From assembly GCF_013386115.1 (NCBI RefSeq), contig NZ_JACAOR010000004.1, positions 1-36,032 of the forward strand: a DNA stretch of 36,032 nucleotides, read 5' to 3'. How positions within the stretch are numbered: the first letter of the stretch is position 1; each line of letters starts with the position of its first letter. The translations under genes were made by a program, and so were the position numbers. This stretch comes from Pseudomonas gingeri. GTDB taxonomy: Bacteria; Pseudomonadota; Gammaproteobacteria; Pseudomonadales; Pseudomonadaceae. This document shows positions 30,521-36,032 of this stretch, in pieces. The notes beneath the pieces are model-generated. The model was not told the origin of the DNA and made no database searches. It worked only from the letters and a program-made list of their open reading frames with translations.

Positions 30521-31000
30521 CTAGCGTTTGACACAACCCTTCTCATCGAACAGCACCAGGCTGCTGCGACCTTTCTTCAGATTGTAGTGATAGCGCGTGG
30601 CGCTGTTGCTCGTGCTGATCCTGTCCGGCCTGCCCAGGGCGCTTTCCACTTCCAGGCGATTCATGCCCGGACGCACCTGCTGCTGGATGATGGCCTGGCG
30701 TCTGCTCCTGGCGTCGAGCTGATTGCCACATCCATCGTCATGTTCACCGATTACGATCAGTTCCCGGGCGGCGGTGCTTTTTGCCTGAGGCGGCGCTTTC
30801 GGTGTGACGGCGAACTGCTTGCCGCCAGGCGGCGGGTTATCGGCCCGCTGGATCTGCAGGCTCTGCTCCTGTGTGCAGCCCAGCGTGGTGAAGGTGATAT
30901 GGCCGCTGCTGTCTTCGCAGCGCTGCACGATGGCCGCGTTGGCGCAGGAAGGCAGGTGGAGCGCGAGGGGGATCAGCAGGCAGCAGGCTCTGGTGGGCAT
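30521..31000 (-). CDS. DUF4124-like exported protein
   Basis: A 159-residue protein with a signal peptide (MPTRACCLLIPLALHLPSCA, likely cut after ...ANA). The mature start IVQRCEDSSGHITFTTLGC is the DUF4124 pattern, with two Cys flanking a beta hairpin. The C-terminal part, RPGMNRLEVESALGRPDRIS, resembles the SmpA/BamE-type fold seen in small envelope proteins. It is therefore probably periplasmic or surface-attached; function is unknown. GGAGG lies before the ATG at 31000. It is convergent with the tRNA-Arg transcript. Confidence 0.85.
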   Translation of the reverse strand: MPTRACCLLIPLALHLPSCANAAIVQRCEDSSGHITFTTLGCTQEQSLQIQRADNPPPGGKQFAVTPKAPPQAKSTAARELIVIGEHDDGCGNQLDARSRRQAIIQQQVRPGMNRLEVESALGRPDRISTSNSATRYHYNLKKGRSSLVLFDEKGCVKR

Positions 31001-31220
31001 CGGACGTCCTCCGTGACGGTTGTCACCCAAGCCTAGTCGCTGACTTTTTCATCAGGCGTGTGTTTTCTTTTCAGGATGAGTCGTCGGAGTAGAAAGCAGC
31101 CGAAGAATGCTCGGCTTTGTCTCGCAAGCGCTTGTTCTTGCCAAGATTTTTGCCGTTAAAGCACCTGAGGCGGTGTATGATTGCGCCCGTCAGCCCCGCC
31201 GGGGCTTGTGGAATACCTCC
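31001..31220. other. Divergent intergenic region with the mgtE promoter
   Basis: The region between the DUF4124-like gene and mgtE contains no further gene. TATGAT at 31176-31181 followed by TGCGCCC is the best -10 for mgtE; no strong -35 is seen. An AGCCCC-GCC-GGGGCT hairpin at about 31193-31207 lies at the start of the predicted leader. Confidence 0.5.
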
Positions 31221-31280
31221 ATGGACTTACCCAGTAGTTACTCAGTACCCCGCTTTACCAATCATGAATTGACTGATTGA
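31221..31280 (+). CDS. Candidate 19-residue leader peptide upstream of mgtE
   Basis: ATG at 31221 opens MDLPSSYSVPRFTNHELTD and stops with TGA at 31278-31280, 40 bases before mgtE. It lies wholly inside the predicted mgtE leader. An acidic start followed by Pro codons recalls the MgtL leader peptide of Salmonella mgtA, in which ribosome pausing senses Mg2+ or proline. There is no strong ribosome site (CTTGTGGAATACCTCC precedes), so translation is uncertain. CAATCA/TGATTG at its end can pair. Confidence 0.35.
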   Translation: MDLPSSYSVPRFTNHELTD

Positions 31281-31320
31281 TCCTTCCGGCGTGCCCCGCT
31301 GCTGGGAGTGGAGTTCGCCT

Positions 31321-32763
31321 ATGACCGAAGTTGAAGTAAAGAAATCACAAGACAGTTTGCAGGACCGCCTCGCTCAAGTCGTTGAGCTGTTGCAGCGCCA
31401 GCGAGTGGTCGAGGACCTGACCCATCGTCAGGAAGGTCATCATCAGGACCGGGTGGAGAACCTGGTTCACCGGCAGAACCTCGTCGAGTTGCAGCGCAAG
31501 CTTGATGATCTGCACTCCGCCGACGTTGCCTATATTCTTGAAGCCTTGCCCCTGGACGATCGCCTGACCGTCTGGCAACTGGTCAAGGCCGAGCGCGACG
31601 GCGACATCCTCCTCGAGGTTTCCGACTCCGTACGAGAAACGCTGATCGCCGACATGGACGATCACGAGCTCCTGGCCGCGGCCAAGGAGATGGATGCCGA
31701 CGAACTCGCTGACCTCGCCCCCGAGCTGCCGCGGGACGTGGTCCATGAGCTGATGGAAGCCCTTGACGGTCAGCAGCGTGAGCGCGTTCGCTCCGCGCTG
31801 TCCTATGACGAGGAGCAGGTCGGCGCGCTGATGGACTTCGAGATGGTTACCATCCGCGAAGACGTCAGCCTGGAAGTGGTGTTGCGTTATCTGCGTCGGC
31901 TCAAGGAGCTGCCGGGTCATACCGACAAGCTTTTTGTGGTGGATTACGACGGTGTGCTCAAGGGCGTGCTGCCGATCAAGCGATTGCTGGTCAATGATCC
32001 CGACAAGCAGGTGGCCGAGGTCATGGCCAGCGATCCGGTGAGTTTCCACCCGGACGAGGATGCTTATGACGCGGCGCAGGCCTTCGAGCGTTATGACCTG
32101 ATCTCCGCGCCGGTCGTCGACAAGAACGGCAAGCTCATTGGCCGTCTGACCATCGACGAAATGGTCGACCTGATCCGTGAGGAGAGCGAAAGCGAAGTCC
32201 TCAACATGGCGGGTCTGCGGGAAGAGGAAGATATCTTTGCGTCGGTCTGGAAGTCCCTTCGCAACCGCTGGGCGTGGCTGGCGATCAACCTGATCACGGC
32301 CTTTCTCGCCTCGCGGGTGATCGGTCTGTTCGAAGGGTCCATCGAGAAACTGGTTGCCCTGGCTGCGCTGATGCCTATCGTCGCGGGCATCGGTGGCAAC
32401 TCCGGCAACCAGACGATCACCATGATCGTGCGGGCCATGGCGCTGGACCAGGTCAGTACCGGCAATACCTCGCGGCTGATGCGCAAGGAGCTGGCTGTCG
32501 CCCTGATCAATGGGGTCATGTGGGGTGGTGTGATTGGTGTCGTGGCGTATCTGCTCTATGGCAGTTGGTCGCTGGGTGTCGTCATGACCGCCGCGATGAC
32601 CTTGAACCTGCTGTTGGCGGCCTTGATGGGCGTGCTGATCCCGATGACGCTGGCGCGGCTGGGGCGTGACCCGGCGATGGGGGCGAGTGTGATGATCACT
32701 GCCATGACCGACAGCGGCGGCTTCTTCATCTTCCTCGGGCTGGCGACGATTTTCCTGCTCTGA
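31321..32763 (+). CDS. mgtE: Magnesium transporter MgtE
   Basis: A 480-residue Mg2+ channel/transporter. The N-terminal MgtE-N superhelix domain is acidic and helical (about residues 35-135, LHSADVAYILEALPLDDRLT). Two CBS domains follow (about 135-270; VASDPVSFHPDEDAYDAAQA-like, and SAPVVDKNGKLIGRLTIDEM), then a connecting helix and five membrane helices from about residue 320. The pore signature GIGGNSGNQT is present. The cytosolic domains close the pore when Mg2+ is high. In P. aeruginosa MgtE is also linked to control of type III secretion genes. The start at 31321 gives MTEVEVKKSQDSLQDRL; GGGAGTGGAG lies upstream. A 10-codon in-frame extension is not supported. Confidence 0.95.
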   Translation: MTEVEVKKSQDSLQDRLAQVVELLQRQRVVEDLTHRQEGHHQDRVENLVHRQNLVELQRKLDDLHSADVAYILEALPLDDRLTVWQLVKAERDGDILLEVSDSVRETLIADMDDHELLAAAKEMDADELADLAPELPRDVVHELMEALDGQQRERVRSALSYDEEQVGALMDFEMVTIREDVSLEVVLRYLRRLKELPGHTDKLFVVDYDGVLKGVLPIKRLLVNDPDKQVAEVMASDPVSFHPDEDAYDAAQAFERYDLISAPVVDKNGKLIGRLTIDEMVDLIREESESEVLNMAGLREEEDIFASVWKSLRNRWAWLAINLITAFLASRVIGLFEGSIEKLVALAALMPIVAGIGGNSGNQTITMIVRAMALDQVSTGNTSRLMRKELAVALINGVMWGGVIGVVAYLLYGSWSLGVVMTAAMTLNLLLAALMGVLIPMTLARLGRDPAMGASVMITAMTDSGGFFIFLGLATIFLL

Positions 32764-32770
32764 GTCTTCC

Positions 32771-32801
32771 GGCGCAGCCTCCCCATGGGATCGGCTGCGC
32801 C
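32771..32801 (+). terminator. Hairpin after mgtE
   Basis: GGCGCAGCC pairs with GGCTGCGCC (9 bp), eight bases after the stop. It lacks a T run, so termination strength is uncertain. Confidence 0.55.
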
Positions 32802-32861
32802 ATCTCTGCGTTATCCCCGGGCTTGTCGGCCCTGGTGTATTGCCTCTCCCGAATTCCACGC

Positions 32862-32887
32862 AAAAAAAAGCCAGCGCGAGGCTGGCT
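32862..32887 (-). terminator. amrZ intrinsic terminator
   Basis: On the minus strand AGCCAGC pairs with GCTGGCT around a 5-base loop and is followed by seven T. Confidence 0.9.
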
Positions 32888-32905
32888 TGAGCTTTCAGGG
32901 ATGAA

Positions 32906-33232
32906 TCAGTTGGCGTCTGCGGCCATTTCGGCGTCGTGTGCAATCAGCGACACCAGGGCATTCTGCTGGCGGTGGGAAAGTTGACGGAAGCGCTGCAGCA
33001 ACTCGCGTTCATGCAGGGATAGCTCGGGGCTGTCCAGGCGCATGCTCAGTTCGTCACCCAGTGCACCTTCCTGAATAAGACTCTGCTCCAGGCGTGCAAT
33101 GATTTCGGAATTCATGCTTCGGTGATGGTTACGAGACACCTCGGCGATGCGTTCACGCATTCCATCGGGCAGACGCACGACGAATTTGTCAGCGGTACGG
33201 CTGGAATAAATTGCCTGTTTCAATGGGCGCAT
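32906..33232 (-). CDS. amrZ: Ribbon-helix-helix regulator AmrZ (AlgZ)
   Basis: A 108-residue DNA-binding protein of the Arc/MetJ family. The N-terminal part [19 protein letters not shown], the strand [18 protein letters not shown] and helix [20 protein letters not shown] form the ribbon-helix-helix dimer; the C-terminal half [20 protein letters not shown] is the tetramerisation region. The sequence is close to P. aeruginosa AmrZ, the global regulator of alginate, motility, biofilm and cyclic-di-GMP genes. The first codon is at 33232. Its own terminator follows. In P. aeruginosa it is controlled by the envelope-stress sigma factor AlgU and represses itself; I see no clear AlgU promoter here. 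Confidence 0.96.
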   Translation of the reverse strand: MRPLKQAIYSSRTADKFVVRLPDGMRERIAEVSRNHHRSMNSEIIARLEQSLIQEGALGDELSMRLDSPELSLHERELLQRFRQLSHRQQNALVSLIAHDAEMAADAN

Positions 33233-33659
33233 AGTTTTAAACCGGTTAGTTCAGGGGAGCGGTTCTCGGAATTGGCCGCAGGATGTCAGTAGGACAGCAT
33301 GCTTTGCCAAATGTTCAACCTGAATTGATAAGAGGCCCGCATCATGCCTCAAATTTGCCAGATCATTGGCGTCAATTCTGTGACAAATATTGAACTGGAC
33401 ACAGGCAATATGCCAGCACCAATTATCAGAAATGCGCACTGGTTTGAAAGTTTTTCCCGGTGCGGCGCTCTGATCGGCCATCCCAAGCCCGTCTGAAGGC
33501 ATCAAACCTCCCTGCCGCATATGCTACGCGGTGATCTGGCCTTTTGCCTCTACTGTTAGAGGATAGTGGCATTTGGCCGATTATCTAGTGGACGAACGGT
33601 GCAATAGGGGGTAGGGAGGCGGGTTTTCCGACCTACGCACCAAAAAGCCCCCGGACGAC
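33233..33659. other. Intergenic region upstream of amrZ
   Basis: About 430 bases without a supported gene. An 89-codon minus-strand frame at 33251-33520 lacks family similarity and would overlap the amrZ promoter region. The stretch is less GC-rich than the coding parts. It includes the AmrZ-like palindrome at 33404-33414 and related GGCAAA motifs near 33309 and 33356 (minus strand). Confidence 0.5.
33404..33414 (-). promoter_or_regulatory. Candidate AmrZ self-binding site
   Basis: GGCAATATGCC is a perfect inverted repeat around one A/T base and resembles GGC...GCC AmrZ operators. It is 172 bases upstream of the amrZ start. Autoregulation is known for P. aeruginosa amrZ; the site here is inferred. 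Confidence 0.35.
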
Positions 33660-33688
33660 ATGACAAACGGTGGCATGCCCGTTAACAT
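33660..33688 (+). promoter_or_regulatory. tRNA-Arg(CCT) promoter
   Basis: ATGACA (33660-33665), 17 bases, TAACAT (33683-33688), 42 bases before the tRNA. Confidence 0.5.
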
Positions 33689-33730
33689 GCACGCCGTCCT
33701 TTGCGCCGCCCGTCCGGGTGGTCGCTCGTT

Positions 33731-33807
33731 GTCTCAGTAGCTCAATTGGATAGAGCATCCCCCTCCTAAGGGGAAGGTTGGCAGTTCGAACCTGCCCTGG
33801 GACACCA
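33731..33807 (+). tRNA. tRNA-Arg(CCT)
   Basis: 77 bases with encoded CCA. The acceptor GTCTCAG pairs with CTGGGAC (one wobble), the anticodon loop is CTCCTAA with anticodon CCT reading AGG, and the T-arm is GGCAGTTCGAACCTGCC. It is unrelated in sequence to the ACG pair at 30.3 kb. The methyltransferase gene follows 204 bases downstream. Confidence 0.96.
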
Positions 33808-34011
33808 TCCCAATTCAAAGCATCCAGCTATCAATGCGAAGTGAGCGCCAGGCTCATGACGGCAGGTGGCTGCCAGTGCGAACTCCGCCCCCGAAAACGG
33901 CCGTTCAGGTCGGCCGCGCTGAAGACAGGATTTTTCGCTTGTGGTGGGCAATGGCCACCCTTTATAAGAAAAGCCTTTCTGCTTTCGATAATAGATAGAG
34001 GGACATCGATC

Positions 34012-35556
34012 ATGGGCGAAGCTTGGAATGAAGGCTATTTCACGGACGAAGGTTATACCTACGGGTATTGCCGGGAAATCAATCCGGTGTTCCAGCGCTA
34101 CTGCTTGTTGTTGCGTGGTTTTGCGAGCCTGGAGAGTGCAGATGCCTATCACTGCGAGCTTGGTTTCGGCCAGGGTGTCTCGGTTAATATCCATGCCGCG
34201 GCGAATCCGGGAAGCTACGTGGGCACGGACTTCCATCCGGCCCAGGCGGCCCATGCCAACACGCTGGCAAGCAGCTACGGCGGTAATGCCCAACTCTATG
34301 ACGACAGCTTCGAACAATTGCTGGCCCGTAAGGATCTGCCGCAATTCGACAGTATCAGCCTGCATGGCATCTGGACCTGGGTCAGTCGCGATAACCAGAA
34401 ACTGATCGTCGAATTCGTCCGTCGGCATCTCAAGCCTGGTGGTCTGCTTTACGTCAGCTACAACTGCTTCCCGGGCTGGTCGCCTTCGGCACCGCTGCGT
34501 CAACTGTTCAGCCTGCATGACCGCTTTGCCTCCAGCACCTCGATACGCCCGGGCGAACGGATCAATGCGGCGTTGCAGTTCTCCGAGGCGCTGCTGGCGG
34601 CCAATCCCCTATACGCCAGCGCGGCGCCGAGCCTGGGCGCCAAGCTGCAGAGCATCAAGGGGCAGAATCGCCAATATGTAGCCCATGAGTATTTCAACCG
34701 CGACTGGAACTGCATGTACTTCACTGATGTGGTGGATGCCTTGTCTGCGGCCAAGCTCGACTATGCCACGACGGCCGCGCCGCTGGATTCGGTGGACCCG
34801 CTCAACCTGAGCGCCGAGGGCATGGATTTCCTGGAAGGTATAGAGCATCCGATCATGCGCGAGCAGGCGCGTGACTACTTCGTCAACCAGCATTTTCGTC
34901 GCGATCTGTACCTGCGCGGTGCGAGCAGATTGTCCGCTGCGGAACAGCGCGAGAGCATGCTCAATACGCGGTTTGTCATGTTGCAGGCGGTAGACAGCGT
35001 ACCGGGTGTCGTCAGTGGCCCGGCGGGGGAGGCCTCGCTGCAGGCAGAAGTCTATGGCCCCGTGCTCGAGGCCCTGGCGGCCAGGGCTTATGTGCCGAAA
35101 ACCTTGCGCCAGTTGTTGGCGGCTGTGCCCTCGATGGCTTATGGCGACCTGGAGCAGGCGGTCAATGTCCTGGTCGGTATGGGCGTTGCCGCGCCCTGCC
35201 AGAGCGAGGCAGCCGAGAAGTTGGTGCAGGCGCGTTGCAGTGCCCTCAATCTGCATCTGTGCAAACGTTCGCTATTCACCAATCAGATCCAGACTTTGGC
35301 CAGTCCGGTGACCGGCGGTGGTGTGCCAGTCAGCCGCTTCGGGCAATTGTTCCTTATATCGATGAAGCAGGGTAAAAAGCTTCCGATCGAATGGGCGCAA
35401 CTGGCGTGGGGGATTATCAGCGAACAAGGTGAGGGCATCGTCAAGGACGGCAAGGCGCTGAGCACGGCCGAAGAGAATATGGCCGAATTGCTGGAGCAGG
35501 CTGAGGCGTTTGCAGAGAAGTCGCTGGTTATTCTCAAGGCATTGAAAATCGTTTGA
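34012..35556 (+). CDS. Class I SAM-dependent methyltransferase with C-terminal regulatory domain
   Basis: A 514-residue cytosolic protein. The SAM-binding motif I is ELGFGQG (residues 49-55), with the acidic post-motif residue in YVGTDFHPAQ. Motif IV-like SISLHGIWTWVSRDNQ and the HLKPGGLLYVSYNCFPGW segment complete a Rossmann methyltransferase of about 240 residues. The region after it (EYFNRDWNCMYFTDVVDALS and on) fits the methyltransferase regulatory domain (MethyTransf_Reg family), followed by a winged-helix-like tail near KTLRQLLAAVPSMAYGDLEQ. The substrate is unknown; relatives occur near surface glycan or secretion genes, but no such gene is seen here. AGAGGG precedes the ATG at 34012. 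It is a lone gene between a tRNA and a REPIN array. Confidence 0.88.
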   Translation: MGEAWNEGYFTDEGYTYGYCREINPVFQRYCLLLRGFASLESADAYHCELGFGQGVSVNIHAAANPGSYVGTDFHPAQAAHANTLASSYGGNAQLYDDSFEQLLARKDLPQFDSISLHGIWTWVSRDNQKLIVEFVRRHLKPGGLLYVSYNCFPGWSPSAPLRQLFSLHDRFASSTSIRPGERINAALQFSEALLAANPLYASAAPSLGAKLQSIKGQNRQYVAHEYFNRDWNCMYFTDVVDALSAAKLDYATTAAPLDSVDPLNLSAEGMDFLEGIEHPIMREQARDYFVNQHFRRDLYLRGASRLSAAEQRESMLNTRFVMLQAVDSVPGVVSGPAGEASLQAEVYGPVLEALAARAYVPKTLRQLLAAVPSMAYGDLEQAVNVLVGMGVAAPCQSEAAEKLVQARCSALNLHLCKRSLFTNQIQTLASPVTGGGVPVSRFGQLFLISMKQGKKLPIEWAQLAWGIISEQGEGIVKDGKALSTAEENMAELLEQAEAFAEKSLVILKALKIV

Positions 35557-35633
35557 TCCTTGCTGGCGCTGCGTTCGTGGGCGTTGGGATTGCCCGCGAT
35601 GGCGTCCTTGAAGCTTGTGCTGCTTATATGGGC
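35557..35633. other. Diverged REP remnant after the methyltransferase gene
   Basis: This stretch resembles the start of the following REPIN unit (CTTGCTGGCG, GCGATGGCGTC) but with many changes. No terminator with T run was found for the methyltransferase gene. Confidence 0.4.
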
Positions 35634-35910
35634 GCCTTCGCTGGCAAGCCAGCTCCCACAACTATGTAGTCGTCCAACCATTTTGGGTGCAACACCCAAA
35701 CTGTAGGAGCCGGCTTGCTGGCGATGGCGTCATCTTGGACGCTGCAAGGCTTGCGGGCCCCATCGCTGGCAAGCCAGCTCCTACAACTATGTAGTCGTCC
35801 ACCCATTTTGGGTGCAACACCCAAACTGTAGGAGCCGGCTTGCTGGCGATGGCGTCATCTTGGGCGCTGCAAGGCTTGCGGGCCTCATCGCTGGCAAGCC
35901 AGCTCCTACA
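35634..35910. repeat. Tandem REPIN array with 125-bp period
   Basis: A full unit at 35701-35825 is followed by a second at 35826-35910 (85 bases, two mismatches to the first), and the tail of a unit at 35634-35700 matches 35759-35825. Each unit is an inverted REP pair (TGTAGGAGCCGGCTTGCTGG ... CTGGCAAGCCAGCTCCTACA) joined by a spacer with a perfect TTTGGGTG-CAA-CACCCAAA hairpin (35682-35700 and its copy). REPINs are mobilised by RAYT transposases; none is encoded here. Confidence 0.88.
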
Positions 35911-35965
35911 GGGAGCGTGTTCTGCGCTGTTTCTGACCCTTGTGACAGAAAGATGAAAATAAGGG

Positions 35966-35993
35966 TTGACGGCAGATTCCATGGGCCTATAAT
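35966..35993 (+). promoter_or_regulatory. Strong sigma70 promoter pointing out of the right edge
   Basis: TTGACG (35966-35971), 16 bases, perfect TATAAT (35988-35993), then TCGCCCC as a GC-rich discriminator, with an A-rich upstream stretch (GAAAGATGAAAATAAGG). This pattern is typical of rRNA or tRNA promoters, so a stable-RNA operon may start beyond 36032. Confidence 0.7.
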
Positions 35994-36032
35994 TCGCCCC
36001 ACTTCCGGCGCAGTCGAAACGGAAAACTCCTT

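Noticed and set aside
33251..33520. 89-codon minus-strand frame upstream of amrZ
   Set aside because: Lies in the promoter region of amrZ, has no family resemblance and no clear ribosome site.
35634..35910. Regular repeats suggestive of a CRISPR array
   Set aside because: Units are 125 bp palindromic REPs with near-identical spacers and no cas genes; a REPIN array explains them.
35662..36002. Repeated open frames of about 70-106 codons in the REPIN array
   Set aside because: They are translations of the palindromic repeats and recur with the 125-bp period.

Overview
The window is a GC-rich chromosomal segment of a Pseudomonas, most likely of the P. fluorescens group. This rests on recognisable protein sequences (AotJ/ArgR/Aru proteins, RsmA, AmrZ), REP/REPIN palindromes of Pseudomonas type, and gene order. 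The order acs - aotJQMOP-argR - aruCFGDB-x-aruE - alaS - lysC - rsmA - tRNAs - mgtE is, from memory, largely that of P. aeruginosa PAO1 around PA0887-PA0913, with extra genes inserted.

Layout. (1) 1-1.2 kb: the 5' end of nrdB (class Ia ribonucleotide reductase small subunit, minus strand, cut by the window edge) and a small secreted DUF2790 protein. (2) 1.6-3.5 kb: acetyl-CoA synthetase. (3) 4.2-9.5 kb: arginine/ornithine ABC importer aotJ-Q-M-O-P and its AraC-type regulator argR. (4) 9.5-13.3 kb, minus strand: an unusual pair, an OmpR/ToxR-type winged-helix protein and a 1072-residue protein resembling HrpK/HrpF type III translocators. (5) 14.0-21.8 kb: the arginine succinyltransferase (AST) operon aruC-F-G-D-B, a small His/Asp-tailed protein and aruE. 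(6) 21.8-24.3 kb, minus strand: a predicted M91-type zinc protease with RTX-like repeats, and a lumazine synthase gene behind a clear FMN riboswitch. (7) 24.5-30.0 kb: threonine aldolase, alaS, lysC and rsmA. (8) 30.0-30.5 kb: tRNA-Ser(GCT) and two identical tRNA-Arg(ACG). (9) 30.5-33.2 kb: a DUF4124-like exported protein, mgtE and amrZ. (10) 33.7-36.0 kb: tRNA-Arg(CCT), a SAM methyltransferase, a 125-bp tandem REPIN array and a strong promoter pointing out of the window.

How it works together. AotJQMP imports arginine/ornithine. ArgR, encoded at the end of that operon, probably activates both aot and aru: matching TGTCGC-N8-AA half-sites lie at exactly the same distance from the predicted -10 boxes of aotJ and aruC. 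AruFG, AruB, AruC, AruD and AruE then convert arginine and succinyl-CoA to glutamate and succinate. Internal hairpin terminators after aotJ and aruC suggest that the first gene of each operon is expressed above the rest.

Most unusual content: the HrpK-like giant gene and the M91/RTX protease, both related to type III effector/translocator families but with no secretion genes nearby; a 19-codon reading frame in the mgtE leader; a terminator-like hairpin in the rsmA leader; a tRNA T-arm-like structure in the aotJ leader; and three exact-period 10-bp repeats between the giant gene and aruC. No CRISPR array, insertion sequence or prophage gene was seen.
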